A stretch of DNA of 64,000 bases from Cellulosimicrobium cellulans (GCF_024124905.1 NZ_JAMXST010000003.1:744001-808000), one strand, 5' to 3'; positions 17,102-25,954 are shown, numbered from the stretch's first letter. The notes: generated by a model not told the origin, from the sequence alone. Translations and numbers: made by a program.

Positions 17102-17919
17102 GCGCCCCCGTCCTGTCGCTGCGCGGCGTCTCCAAGAACTTCGGCGGCGTCCGCGCGCTCGTCGACGTGGACGTCGACGTGCACGAGCACGAGGTGCTCG
17201 CCGTCGTGGGCGACAACGGCGCCGGCAAGTCGACCCTCGCGGGCGTCGTCGCGGGCGCGTTCCGGCCCGACGCGGGAGAGGTCCTGCTCGACGGCGCGCC
17301 CGTCGTCCTCGACTCGCCCGCGGCGGCGCGCGCGCACGGCATCGCGGCGGTGTTCCAGCAGCTCGCCCTCGTCGACGACCTCGACGTCGTCGAGAACGTG
17401 TTCCTCGGGCAGGAGACGCTGCGCGGCCCGTTCCTCGACGAGATCGCCATGGAGCGCGAGGCCTGGGGCCTGCTCGACCAGCTCGCCGCGACCGTCCCGT
17501 CCGTGCGGCAGCCCGTGCGCACGCTGTCCGGCGGGCAGCGGCAGGTCGTGGCCGTCGCGCGGGCGCTGCTGGGCGCACCGCGCGTGCTCGTCCTCGACGA
17601 GCCGACGGCGGCCCTCGGCGTCCGGCAGACGGCCGAGGTGCTCAACCTCATCGAGAAGCTGCGCGAGCGCGGCCACGCCGTCGTGCTCATCAGCCACCAG
17701 GCGGGCGACCTGCAGGCCGTCGCCGACCGCATCCTCGTGCTGCGGCTCGGGCGCGTGCACGGCGAGTTCGCGGGCGACACGTCCTACGAGGACCTGCTCG
17801 CCGCGATGACGGGCGCCGTCCGGCCCGCGCGGTCGGGGGGCGCCACCCGGCCCCCGACCGGCCCCGGGCGCGAGCCGCGCGAGCGGCGCTCCGGCGGCAC
17901 CGGGGCGGTGCACCGATGA
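17098..17919 (+). CDS. Sugar ABC transporter ATP-binding protein, single NBD
   Basis: ATPase of the CUT2-type importer, 273 residues. Walker A GDNGAGKST, signature LSGGQRQ, Walker B VLVLDEP and H-loop LISHQ are all present once. RbsA/XylG-type ATPases normally have two fused NBDs (about 500 residues); this one has a single NBD, as in FrcA-like systems, and would act as a homodimer. The last 40 residues are Pro/Arg/Gly-rich and probably disordered. GTG at 17098 overlaps the preceding stop (GTGA), and its own stop overlaps the permease ATG. Confidence 0.93.
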   Translation: MSAPVLSLRGVSKNFGGVRALVDVDVDVHEHEVLAVVGDNGAGKSTLAGVVAGAFRPDAGEVLLDGAPVVLDSPAAARAHGIAAVFQQLALVDDLDVVENVFLGQETLRGPFLDEIAMEREAWGLLDQLAATVPSVRQPVRTLSGGQRQVVAVARALLGAPRVLVLDEPTAALGVRQTAEVLNLIEKLRERGHAVVLISHQAGDLQAVADRILVLRLGRVHGEFAGDTSYEDLLAAMTGAVRPARSGGATRPPTGPGREPRERRSGGTGAVHR

Positions 17920-19130
17920 GCGTCCCCGGCCGCACCTCGGGCGCGGCGCTCGACCGCTCGTCGACCGGCGCGCTGTCCGGGAGCGTCGTCCGGCAGCTGC
18001 GCGGCGCCCACCTCGGCATGCTCCCGATCGTCGGCGCGCTCCTGCTCATCTGGGTCGTGCTCGGCGCCATCAACCCGGCGTTCCTCTCGGCGGAGAACCT
18101 CGTCAACCTCACGCTCCAGAGCGCGCCCACGGGGATCATCGCGCTCGGGGTCGTGCTCGTGCTGCTGGTCGGCCAGATCGACCTGTCCGTCGGCTCCGTG
18201 AGTGGGCTCGCCGCGGCGGTGCTGGCGGTCGGGACCGTGAACCTGGACTGGCCCGTCGGGCTCGCGATCCTCGCGGCGCTCGCCGTGGGCGTCGTGGTCG
18301 GCCTGGGGTACGGGATGCTGTCCACGCGCCTCGGGCTCGCGTCGTTCGTCTTCACCCTGGCCGGGCTGCTCGTCCTCGCGGGCGTGCAGCTGCGGGTGCT
18401 CGGTCCCTCGGGCTCGATCAACATCCCGTTCGAGTCCTGGCTCGTGCGCACCGTGCAGCAGGGCTTCCTCGCGCCGGCCGCCGCCTGGGTCCTCGTGGTC
18501 GTGGTGGTGGTCGGGTACGCCGCGCTGCGCGTCGTCGACCACCTGCGTCGCGTGCGCGCGGAGCTGCCGAGCCCGGGCCTGGGCCGGATCGCGGTCCGCA
18601 CCGCCGTGCTCGCCGCGGTCCTCGTCGGCTCGGTCGCGTACCTGGGGACCGCGCGCGGGATCGGCTACACGGTCGTGCTGTTCGTCGCGCTCGTCGTGGT
18701 GGTGGACGTCCTGCTGCGCCGCACGCGCTGGGGGCGGTCGGTGCGCGCCGTCGGCGGGAACCGACGCTCCGCGCTCCTCGCGGGCGTCGCGGTGCGGCGG
18801 ACCGTCGTCTCGTGCTTCGTCGCCTGCTCCACGTTCGCCGCACTGGGCGGCATCCTCGCGGCCGGGCGTCTCGCCGCCGCGAACCAGGGCACCGGCGCCG
18901 CCGACACCTACCTCACGGCGATCGCCGCGGCGGTCATCGGCGGGACGAGCCTGTTCGGCGGACGCGGGAGCGCATGGTCCGCGCTGCTCGGCGTGCTGGT
19001 CATCCAGTCGATCGCCAACGGGCTGACGCTGCTCAACCTCGACACGGCGACGCGATACATCGTGACCGGAGCGGTGCTCCTGCTCGCTATCGTCGTCGAC
19101 ATGCTCATCCGCGGTCGACGGGAGGTCTGA
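17916..19130 (+). CDS. Sugar ABC transporter permease, XylH/RbsC-type
   Basis: Permease of the CUT2-type importer, 404 residues with about 10 hydrophobic segments. Family phrases include GIIALGVVLVLLVGQIDLSVGSVSGLAA and the C-terminal AAAVIGGTSLFGGRGSAWSALLG. A charged loop (DHLRRVRAELPSPGLGRI) splits two membrane halves, as in XylH. It overlaps the ATPase gene by 4 nt and its stop codon TGA shares one base with the LacI start codon, making transporter and regulator one transcript. Confidence 0.93.
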   Translation: MSVPGRTSGAALDRSSTGALSGSVVRQLRGAHLGMLPIVGALLLIWVVLGAINPAFLSAENLVNLTLQSAPTGIIALGVVLVLLVGQIDLSVGSVSGLAAAVLAVGTVNLDWPVGLAILAALAVGVVVGLGYGMLSTRLGLASFVFTLAGLLVLAGVQLRVLGPSGSINIPFESWLVRTVQQGFLAPAAAWVLVVVVVVGYAALRVVDHLRRVRAELPSPGLGRIAVRTAVLAAVLVGSVAYLGTARGIGYTVVLFVALVVVVDVLLRRTRWGRSVRAVGGNRRSALLAGVAVRRTVVSCFVACSTFAALGGILAAGRLAAANQGTGAADTYLTAIAAAVIGGTSLFGGRGSAWSALLGVLVIQSIANGLTLLNLDTATRYIVTGAVLLLAIVVDMLIRGRREV

Positions 19131-20269
19131 TGATGGTGATGCAGGGGGAGAGCACGGGCGCGCTCCCGCCGGGCGGGAGCGCGGCGACGGCGCGGGGTGC
19201 CGGGACGGGCGCCCCGACGGAGACGGCGGCACGCCCGCACGCAGGGCGCGGGGGCCGACGGCCGACCCTCGCGGCCGTCGCGGAGGTCGCCGGCGTGAGC
19301 CTCAAGACGGCGTCGCGCGTCCTCAACGACGAGCCCAACGTGGCGCCGCAGACGCGGGCCAAGGTGCAGGAGGCCGCGCAGCGGCTCGGTTTCCGCCGCA
19401 ACGCGGTGGCGGCCGACCTGGCGCGCGGTGGCTCCTCGCGGCTCGTCGGCTTCGTCACCGGCGACCTCGCGAACCCGTTCTACTCCGCGCTCGCGAGCGG
19501 GATCGAGCGCGAGCTGCGTCACCACGGGCTCCAGCTCATCACGACGAGCTCCGACGAGGAGCCCGAGCGCGAGCGCTCGCTCACGGAGGCGCTCGTCGAG
19601 CGCCGCGTCGGCGCGCTCGTCGTGACGCCCACGTCGACGGACCACTCGTCGCTGCGCCGCGAGCTCGACGACGGCCTGCCCGTCGTCTTCATCGACCGGC
19701 CCGCGCAGGGCGTCGACGCGGACACCGTCGTCATCGACAACCGCGGCGGGGTGCGCGACGCCGTCACGCACCTGCTCGCGCACGGGCACCGGCGGATCGC
19801 CCTCGTGGGAGACGTCTCCCGCCTGTGGACGTTCCAGGAGCGTCGCGACGAGTTCGTCGCGACGCTGCGCGGCGCGGGCGTCGAGGACCCGTCGCGGTAC
19901 GTGCGGGACGGTGCCCACGACGCCGATCTCGCGCGCGCGTTCGTCGCGGAGCTCCTGGCCCTCCCGGAGCCCCCGACGGCGTTCGTCACGGCGAACAACA
20001 AGATCACGGTCGGTGCGCTCCACGCGCTGCGGGACCGCGTGTCCGCGGGCGGCGCGGCGGACGTCGCGCTCGTCGGCTTCGACGACTTCGAGCTCGCGGA
20101 CCTGCTGAACGTGACGGTCGTGGGGTACGACGTCGTCGAGATGGGGCGCCAGGCTGCGTCGCTCGCGGTGTCACGGGCCGAGAACCCGGAGCTGGCCCCG
20201 CGCCTCGTCGTGGTGCCCACGCGCCTCGTCGTGCGGGGCACGGGCGAGGTCTCCGGCCCGGGAGCCTAG
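19130..20269 (+). CDS. LacI-family transcriptional regulator
   Basis: A 379-residue LacI/PurR-type repressor. The helix-turn-helix is PTLAAVAEVAGVSLKTASRVLNDEP with hinge QRLGFRRNAVAADL, and a periplasmic-binding-like ligand domain follows (RLVGFVTGDLANPFYSALASGIE to VVVPTRLVVRG). The helix-turn-helix starts only at about residue 45, after a Gly/Ala/Pro-rich extension that is unusual for the family, whose members normally begin within a few residues of the DNA-binding helix. Start ATG 19130 overlaps the permease stop (TGATG); ATG 19133 and 19139 are equally possible. Being encoded within the locus, it is the best candidate for the palindromes at 7223, 14691 and 20437, since LacI-type operators are symmetric with a central CG. 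Confidence 0.93.
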   Translation: MMVMQGESTGALPPGGSAATARGAGTGAPTETAARPHAGRGGRRPTLAAVAEVAGVSLKTASRVLNDEPNVAPQTRAKVQEAAQRLGFRRNAVAADLARGGSSRLVGFVTGDLANPFYSALASGIERELRHHGLQLITTSSDEEPERERSLTEALVERRVGALVVTPTSTDHSSLRRELDDGLPVVFIDRPAQGVDADTVVIDNRGGVRDAVTHLLAHGHRRIALVGDVSRLWTFQERRDEFVATLRGAGVEDPSRYVRDGAHDADLARAFVAELLALPEPPTAFVTANNKITVGALHALRDRVSAGGAADVALVGFDDFELADLLNVTVVGYDVVEMGRQAASLAVSRAENPELAPRLVVVPTRLVVRGTGEVSGPGA

Positions 20270-20349
20270 GCCCGCGGGCCCGGGAGCCCGGGCCCGCGGT
20301 GCCGGGCGCGACGGCAGCGTCCCGTCCGGTCACGGCGGCGTCGGCCGCG

Positions 20350-20379
20350 TTGACAAAGACCGTCGCCCGCGCATAAGTT
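20350..20379 (+). promoter_or_regulatory. Sigma-A promoter of the GH92 gene
   Basis: TTGACA (20350-20355, perfect) and TAAGTT (20374-20379) with an 18-bp spacer. Transcription would start near 20386, giving a leader of about 88 nt that holds a strong hairpin and the operator. Confidence 0.8.
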
Positions 20380-20384
20380 CGGGC

Positions 20385-20425
20385 TGCCCCTGACAACGCT
20401 TCCCCCCTGCGCGTTGTCAGGGGCA
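20385..20425 (+). promoter_or_regulatory. 15-bp inverted repeat at the GH92 transcription start
   Basis: Perfect arms TGCCCCTGACAACGC and GCGTTGTCAGGGGCA flank an 11-nt C/T-rich loop. It begins at the predicted start point of the transcript. It contains TGACAACGC half-sites resembling the operator half TGACAGCGC, so it may be a spaced second regulator site. As RNA it would form a 5'-end hairpin. It could also end the LacI transcript. Confidence 0.6.
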
Positions 20426-20436
20426 CCCCTGCAGCC

Positions 20437-20450
20437 TGACAGCGCTGTCA
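20437..20450. promoter_or_regulatory. LacI-type operator, copy 3 (perfect palindrome)
   Basis: TGACAGCGCTGTCA, a perfect 14-bp palindrome about 50 nt downstream of the predicted start point and 24 bp before the GH92 start codon. A bound repressor here would act as a roadblock. Confidence 0.8.
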
Positions 20451-20473
20451 GATGATCGAAGGAGATCGCGAGC

Positions 20474-23400
20474 ATGACCAGACCCCTCCCGCCCGGACGC
20501 GCGGACGCCGCGCGCTCCAGGAGCGGCCGCGCGAGGCCCCTCGGCCTCGCGCTCGCCGCGGCCCTCACCGTCCCTCTCGCAGTCCCCGTCGGCGCCCTCA
20601 CGGCAGCCCCCGCCGCTGCCGCGGAGCCCGGGGACTTCTCGTCGTCCTTCGAGTCGGGAGACCCCGCAGCGCTCGCCTCCACGGTGGCCGAGCGCGACGG
20701 CGCGCCCTGGCAGGCGAACGTCGGGTCGTTCACGAGCGGCCTCCCCGGCAGCGTGCTCGGGAAGCTCAAGGCCGTCACGGCGAGCGCCCAGAACCTGCCG
20801 AACGAGGGCGCCGCGAACCTCGCGGACGGCAGCTCCGGCACCAAGTGGCTCGCGTTCGCCTCGACCGGCTGGGTCCGGTACGAGTTCACGGAGCCGGTCT
20901 CGTTCGTCGCCTACTCGATGACGTCGGGCGACGACGCCGCGGGCCGCGACCCGAAGACCTGGACGATCGAGGGCTCGAACGACGGCTCCACGTGGACCCC
21001 CCTCGACCAGCGCACCGACGAGGACTTCCCGAACCGGCAGCAGACGCGCAGCTTCGAGCTCGACGAGCCCACCGAGGCGTACACGTACCTGCGCCTCAAC
21101 GTGACCGCGAACTCGGGCGACTCCATCGTCCAGCTCGCCGGGTGGGACCTCTCGGACGACCTGAGCGCGGGCCCCTCCGCCGCGCCCATGAACACCAAGG
21201 TCGGCACCGGGCCCCGCGTGAGCTTCACCAACAAGGCGGGCGTCGGGTTCTCGGGCCTGCACTCGCTGCGGTACGACGGCTCGCACCTCGCCGACGGCGA
21301 GACCTACGCGACCAACGTGCTCTACGACGACGTCGACGTCGTCGTGGGCGAGGACACGCGTCTGAGCTACACGATCTTCCCCGAGCTGCTCGACGACCTG
21401 CAGTACCCGTCGACGTACGCGGCGGTGGACGTGCTGTTCACCGACGGCACCTACCTGTCCGACCTCGGCGCGCGCGACGCGCACGAGACGGTCGCGACGG
21501 CGCAGGCCCAGGGCGAGGGCAAGATCCTCTACGCCGACCAGTGGAACTCCGTGCGGATCGACCTCGGCGACGTCGCCGCGGGCAAGACCGTCGACCAGGT
21601 GCTGCTCGGCTACGACAACCCGGGCGGCCACGCGGGCACCAAGTTCGCGGGCTGGCTCGACGACGTCGCGATCACCGCGAACCCGGCGACCATCGACGGC
21701 TCGAGCCTCGCCAACTACGTCGACACCCGTCGCGGCACGCTCGCGTCGGGCAGCTTCTCGCGCGGGAACAACATCCCGGCGACGGCGACGCCCAACGGCT
21801 TCAACTTCTGGGTGCCCTACACCAACGCCTCCTCGCAGAGCTGGCTGTACGAGTACCACAAGGCCAACAACGCCAACAACAAGCCCGTGCTCCAGGGATT
21901 CGGCGTCTCGCACGAGCCGAGCCCGTGGATGGGCGACCGCAACCAGCTCACGTTCCTCCCGTCGACGGCGTCCGGGACGCCCGACGCCACGCTCTCGACG
22001 CGCGGTCTCGAGTTCGACCACGCCGACGAGCTGGCGCGTCCGGACTACTACGGGGTCACGTTCACCAACGGGTCCGCCATCGAGGCGACGCCCACCGACC
22101 ACGGCGCGGTGCTCCGGTTCAGCTACCCCGGCGCCACGGGCCACGTGCTCGTGGACAAGGTGGACGGCTCGTCCAAGCTCACGTACGACCAGGCCACGGG
22201 GACGCTCTCCGGGTGGGTCGAGAACGGCTCGGGCCTGTCCGTGGGCCGTACGCGCATGTTCGTCGCCGGCACCTTCGACCGTAGTCCGACGGCGGTCGGG
22301 ACGGCGGCGGGCAACCGTGCGGACGCGCGCTTCGCGACGTTCGACACGTCGTCCGACAAGACGGTCGAGCTGCGCGTCGCGACCTCCTTCATCAGCCTCG
22401 ACCAGGCGCGCAAGAACCTCGACCTGGAGGTGACGGGCAAGACCTTCACGGAGGTCAAGGCCGCCGCCGCGCAGGCGTGGAACGACCGCCTGGGCGTCAT
22501 CGAGGTCGAGGGAGCGAGCGAGGACCAGCTCGTCACGCTGTACTCCAACCTCTACCGCCTCAACCTGTACCCGAACTCGCAGTTCGAGAACACGGGCACG
22601 GCGCAGGCGCCGGCGTACAAGTACGCGAGCCCGGTCTCCGCGACCACGGGCTCCGCGACGGACACGCAGACGAACGCGAAGATCGTCGACGGCAAGATCT
22701 ACGTGAACAACGGGTTCTGGGACACGTACCGCACGGCCTGGCCGGCGTACTCGCTCCTCTACCCGGAGCTCGCGGGCGAGCTGGTCGACGGGTTCGTCCA
22801 GCAGTACCGCGACGGCGGCTGGGTCGCGCGCTGGTCCTCGCCGGGCTACGCCGACCTCATGACGGGCACGAGCTCCGACGTCGCGTTCGCGGACGCGTAC
22901 CTCAAGGGCTCGCTCCCGACGGCCACCGCGCTCGAGGCGTACGACGCCGCGCTGCGCAACGCGTCCGTCGCGCCGCCGAACAACGCCGTGGGCCGCAAGG
23001 GCCTCCAGACGTCGCCGTTCCTCGGGTTCACGCCGGAGTCCACGCACGAGTCCGTGTCGTGGGGCCTGGAGGGCCTGATCAACGACTTCGGCATCGGCAA
23101 CATGGCCGCCGCCCTCGCGGAGGACCCGGCCACGCCGGACGAGCGTCGCGAGACGCTGCGCGAGGAGTCCTCGTACTTCCTCGAGCGCGCCACGCACTAC
23201 GTCGAGCTGTTCGACCCCGAGGTGGACTTCTTCGTGCCGCGGCACGCGGACGGCACGTGGGCCGTCGACCCGGAGACCTACAACCCTGAGGCCTGGGGCG
23301 GCGGGTACACCGAGACGAGCGGCTGGAACTTCGCGTTCCACGCGCCGCAGGACCCGCAGGGTCTCGCCAACCTCTACGGCGGCAAGCAGGGCCTGGAGGA

Positions 23401-25894
23401 CAAGCTCGACCTGTTCTTCTCCACCCCGGAGAAGGGCGCCGGCAACGGCGGCATCCACGAGCAGCGCGAGGCGCGCGACGTGCGCATGGGCATGTGGGGC
23501 ATGAGCAACCAGGTGTCGCACCACATCCCGTGGCTGTACGACGCCGCGGGCGCGCCCTCGAAGACCCAGGAGAAGGTCCGCGAGGTCACCCGCCGCCTGT
23601 TCGTGGGCAGCGAGATCGGCCAGGGCTACCCGGGCGACGAGGACAACGGCGAGATGTCGTCGTGGTGGATCTTCGCCTCGCTGGGCTTCTACCCGCTCCA
23701 GGTCGGCTCCGACGAGTACGCGGTCGGCTCGCCGCTCTTCGACAAGGCCACCGTGCACCTGCCGGACGGCGACCTCGTGGTCAACGCCGAGAACAACTCG
23801 GTGGACAACGTCTACGTGCAGTCCCTCGCGGTGGACGGCGAGGCCCGCACCTCGACGTCGCTCTCCCAGGCCGACCTCTCGGGCGGCGCGACGCTGGACT
23901 TCGTCATGGGTCCGGAGCCGTCCGACTGGGGCACGGGCGAGGACGACGCGCCGCCGTCGCTCACCGAGGGCGACGAGCCCCCGGCGCCGGTCCAGGACGC
24001 GACGACGTCGGGCCTCGGCACGACGACCGTCGCGGACGGCGACGCGGCGACGAGCGCCGCGGCCCTGACGGACAACACGTCCGGCACGCGCACGACGTTC
24101 GCCACGACCACCCCGTCGATCACGTGGGCGGGCAACGGCATCCGGCCGACGGTCGAGTCGTACACGCTGACCTCCGGGGCGAGCGGGACGGCGTCGCCGT
24201 CCGCGTGGACCCTCGAGGGCTCCGACGACGGCGAGACCTGGACGACCCTCGACGAGCGGTCCGGCGAGCAGTTCCGCTGGGCGCTGCAGACGCGGCCGTT
24301 CACGGTCAAGGAGCCGACGGCGTTCGCGCAGTACCGCGTGACCGTCACCGCGGCCTCGGGCTCGGGCGCGCTGTCGCTCGCCGAGGTCGAGCTCCTCGCC
24401 GATCCGAAGGCCTCCGGGGCCGAGGAGCTGACGCTCTCGGCCGCGCCCGACCGCGACACGGTCACCGGGCGCGAGGTCTCGGGCTCGTTCGCGACCCTCA
24501 CCGGGGTCGAGGGCGACGCGTCGGCGCTCGACGTGCAGGTCGCGTTCGGCGACGGCTCCGAGCCGGTCGCGGGCTCGCTCCAGGCGGGCGCGTTCGGCGG
24601 GTACGCGGTGAACGCCGCGCACTCGTGGACCGCCCCGGGCGTCTACCCGGTGACCGTCACGGTCTCGGGCGAGGGGATCGAGCCCGTCTCGACCACCTCG
24701 TACGTCTCCGTCTCGCTCCTGCGCGAGGGCTCGCTGCTCGCGGCGTACGACAACGTCTGCATCGGCGACCTCGGCACGACCGTCGGGTCGTGCGACGGCC
24801 AGGGCGTCTTCTTCGACCGGGCCCAGCTCGCGGCGAAGGGCTTCGTCCAGGGCCAGCGCTCGACGGTGCCCGGCACGGACCTCGCGTTCGACGTCCCGGC
24901 GGTCCCCGCCGGCCAGCCGGACAACGCGACGGGCGACGGCCAGACCATCGAGCTCGAGGTCCCCGCGGACGCCGAGCAGCTCTCGGTGATCGGCACCGGC
25001 ACGGAGAAGAACCAGCAGGCCCAGGGCGTGCTGACCTTCGACGACGGCTCGTCGCAGCCCATCGACCTGAGCTTCGGCGACTGGTCGGGCGCGGCGCGCA
25101 ACCCGGTGTTCGGCAACATCCCCGTCGCGGTCACGGACAACCGCCTGCGCGGCGGCAGCCCGCAGACCGGCACCCCTGCCGCGTTCTTCGCGACGGCGCC
25201 GATCACGCTCCCCGAGGGCAAGCGGGCCGTGAGCCTCACGCTCCCGGACCAGCCGGGCGAGCTCGCGCGCGACGGCCGGATCCACGTGGTCGCGGTCGCG
25301 CACGACGGCACGTTCGCCGAGCACCCCGCGCTGGAGGTGACGGCCGCGGACGGCGTGACCCTCGCCGTCGGGCAGTCCGCGGACGCCGTGCTCGCCCAGG
25401 TGACCGGCGGCCGCGAGGGCGCCGAGCTCCGCGCGGCGGTCACGTGGGGCGACGGCTCCGACGTCGCGGCCGGCACCGTGGCGGACGGCTCCGTCTCCGG
25501 GGCGCACGCCTACGCGGCGGCCGGGACGTACACCGCGTACGTCGTGGTCGACGACGGCTGGACCAGCCAGGTGGTCGAGGTCCCCGTGACCGTGACCGAG
25601 GGCCAGCCGCAGCTCGCGATCGACGTCACCGTGAGCACGCGCTGCCTCGCCGGCAAGGCGTACGTCGCGGTCCGCGCCGAGAACGGCGAGGACGCGCCCG
25701 TCGCGATCCGCCTCGTCACGCCGTTCGGGACCAAGGAGTTCGCGGCCGTCGCGCCGGGGGCCAACGCCTACCAGTCGTTCGCGACGCGGGCGACGTCGGT
25801 CGAGGCCGGCACGGTCACCGTCGAGGCGACCCGAGGAGACCAGGGGGTGACGGCGTCGATCACGGCGGACTACGCGGCCGTGACCTGCGGCTGA
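20474..25894 (+). CDS. Secreted multidomain GH92 alpha-mannosidase
   Basis: An 1806-residue exported enzyme. A signal peptide (about residues 1-45, cleavage after APAAAA) is followed by an F5/8C-like discoidin domain (95-230), a beta-sandwich (245-410) and the GH92 region (413-1142). The catalytic-base motif is GDEDNGEMSSWW (Glu1060) followed by IFASLGFYPLQVG, the hallmark of this calcium-dependent inverting exo-alpha-mannosidase family; NGFWDTYRTAWPAYSLLYPE is also typical. Then come a second discoidin domain (1170-1310), a PKD-like domain (1320-1415), an NPCBM-like region with a CIGDLGTTVGSC pair (1420-1610), a second PKD-like domain (1620-1710) and the shared C-terminal module (Cys1724 to Cys1805-Gly). 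ATG 20474 is preceded by GGAGATCGCGAGC. It would release mannose from alpha-mannan or N-glycans; the linkage (1,2/1,3/1,4/1,6) cannot be read by eye. Confidence 0.94.
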   Translation: MTRPLPPGRADAARSRSGRARPLGLALAAALTVPLAVPVGALTAAPAAAAEPGDFSSSFESGDPAALASTVAERDGAPWQANVGSFTSGLPGSVLGKLKAVTASAQNLPNEGAANLADGSSGTKWLAFASTGWVRYEFTEPVSFVAYSMTSGDDAAGRDPKTWTIEGSNDGSTWTPLDQRTDEDFPNRQQTRSFELDEPTEAYTYLRLNVTANSGDSIVQLAGWDLSDDLSAGPSAAPMNTKVGTGPRVSFTNKAGVGFSGLHSLRYDGSHLADGETYATNVLYDDVDVVVGEDTRLSYTIFPELLDDLQYPSTYAAVDVLFTDGTYLSDLGARDAHETVATAQAQGEGKILYADQWNSVRIDLGDVAAGKTVDQVLLGYDNPGGHAGTKFAGWLDDVAITANPATIDGSSLANYVDTRRGTLASGSFSRGNNIPATATPNGFNFWVPYTNASSQSWLYEYHKANNANNKPVLQGFGVSHEPSPWMGDRNQLTFLPSTASGTPDATLSTRGLEFDHADELARPDYYGVTFTNGSAIEATPTDHGAVLRFSYPGATGHVLVDKVDGSSKLTYDQATGTLSGWVENGSGLSVGRTRMFVAGTFDRSPTAVGTAAGNRADARFATFDTSSDKTVELRVATSFISLDQARKNLDLEVTGKTFTEVKAAAAQAWNDRLGVIEVEGASEDQLVTLYSNLYRLNLYPNSQFENTGTAQAPAYKYASPVSATTGSATDTQTNAKIVDGKIYVNNGFWDTYRTAWPAYSLLYPELAGELVDGFVQQYRDGGWVARWSSPGYADLMTGTSSDVAFADAYLKGSLPTATALEAYDAALRNASVAPPNNAVGRKGLQTSPFLGFTPESTHESVSWGLEGLINDFGIGNMAAALAEDPATPDERRETLREESSYFLERATHYVELFDPEVDFFVPRHADGTWAVDPETYNPEAWGGGYTETSGWNFAFHAPQDPQGLANLYGGKQGLEDKLDLFFSTPEKGAGNGGIHEQREARDVRMGMWGMSNQVSHHIPWLYDAAGAPSKTQEKVREVTRRLFVGSEIGQGYPGDEDNGEMSSWWIFASLGFYPLQVGSDEYAVGSPLFDKATVHLPDGDLVVNAENNSVDNVYVQSLAVDGEARTSTSLSQADLSGGATLDFVMGPEPSDWGTGEDDAPPSLTEGDEPPAPVQDATTSGLGTTTVADGDAATSAAALTDNTSGTRTTFATTTPSITWAGNGIRPTVESYTLTSGASGTASPSAWTLEGSDDGETWTTLDERSGEQFRWALQTRPFTVKEPTAFAQYRVTVTAASGSGALSLAEVELLADPKASGAEELTLSAAPDRDTVTGREVSGSFATLTGVEGDASALDVQVAFGDGSEPVAGSLQAGAFGGYAVNAAHSWTAPGVYPVTVTVSGEGIEPVSTTSYVSVSLLREGSLLAAYDNVCIGDLGTTVGSCDGQGVFFDRAQLAAKGFVQGQRSTVPGTDLAFDVPAVPAGQPDNATGDGQTIELEVPADAEQLSVIGTGTEKNQQAQGVLTFDDGSSQPIDLSFGDWSGAARNPVFGNIPVAVTDNRLRGGSPQTGTPAAFFATAPITLPEGKRAVSLTLPDQPGELARDGRIHVVAVAHDGTFAEHPALEVTAADGVTLAVGQSADAVLAQVTGGREGAELRAAVTWGDGSDVAAGTVADGSVSGAHAYAAAGTYTAYVVVDDGWTSQVVEVPVTVTEGQPQLAIDVTVSTRCLAGKAYVAVRAENGEDAPVAIRLVTPFGTKEFAAVAPGANAYQSFATRATSVEAGTVTVEATRGDQGVTASITADYAAVTCG

Positions 25895-25905
25895 GCCCCT
25901 GAGCC

Positions 25906-25938
25906 CACCGTGCGCCCCGGTCTCCGGGGCGCACGGTG
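25906..25938. terminator. Hairpin terminator after GH92
   Basis: A 15-bp perfect stem (CACCGTGCGCCCCGG and complement) with loop TCT, 11 bp after the GH92 stop codon. Confidence 0.8.
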
Positions 25939-25954
25939 AGCATGCACCACCGGC

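Noticed and set aside
17098-17919. Truncated two-NBD sugar ATPase
   Set aside because: The single NBD is complete with all motifs, has a normal C-terminus and is stop-start coupled to both neighbours, so it is a genuine single-domain ATPase rather than a broken RbsA.
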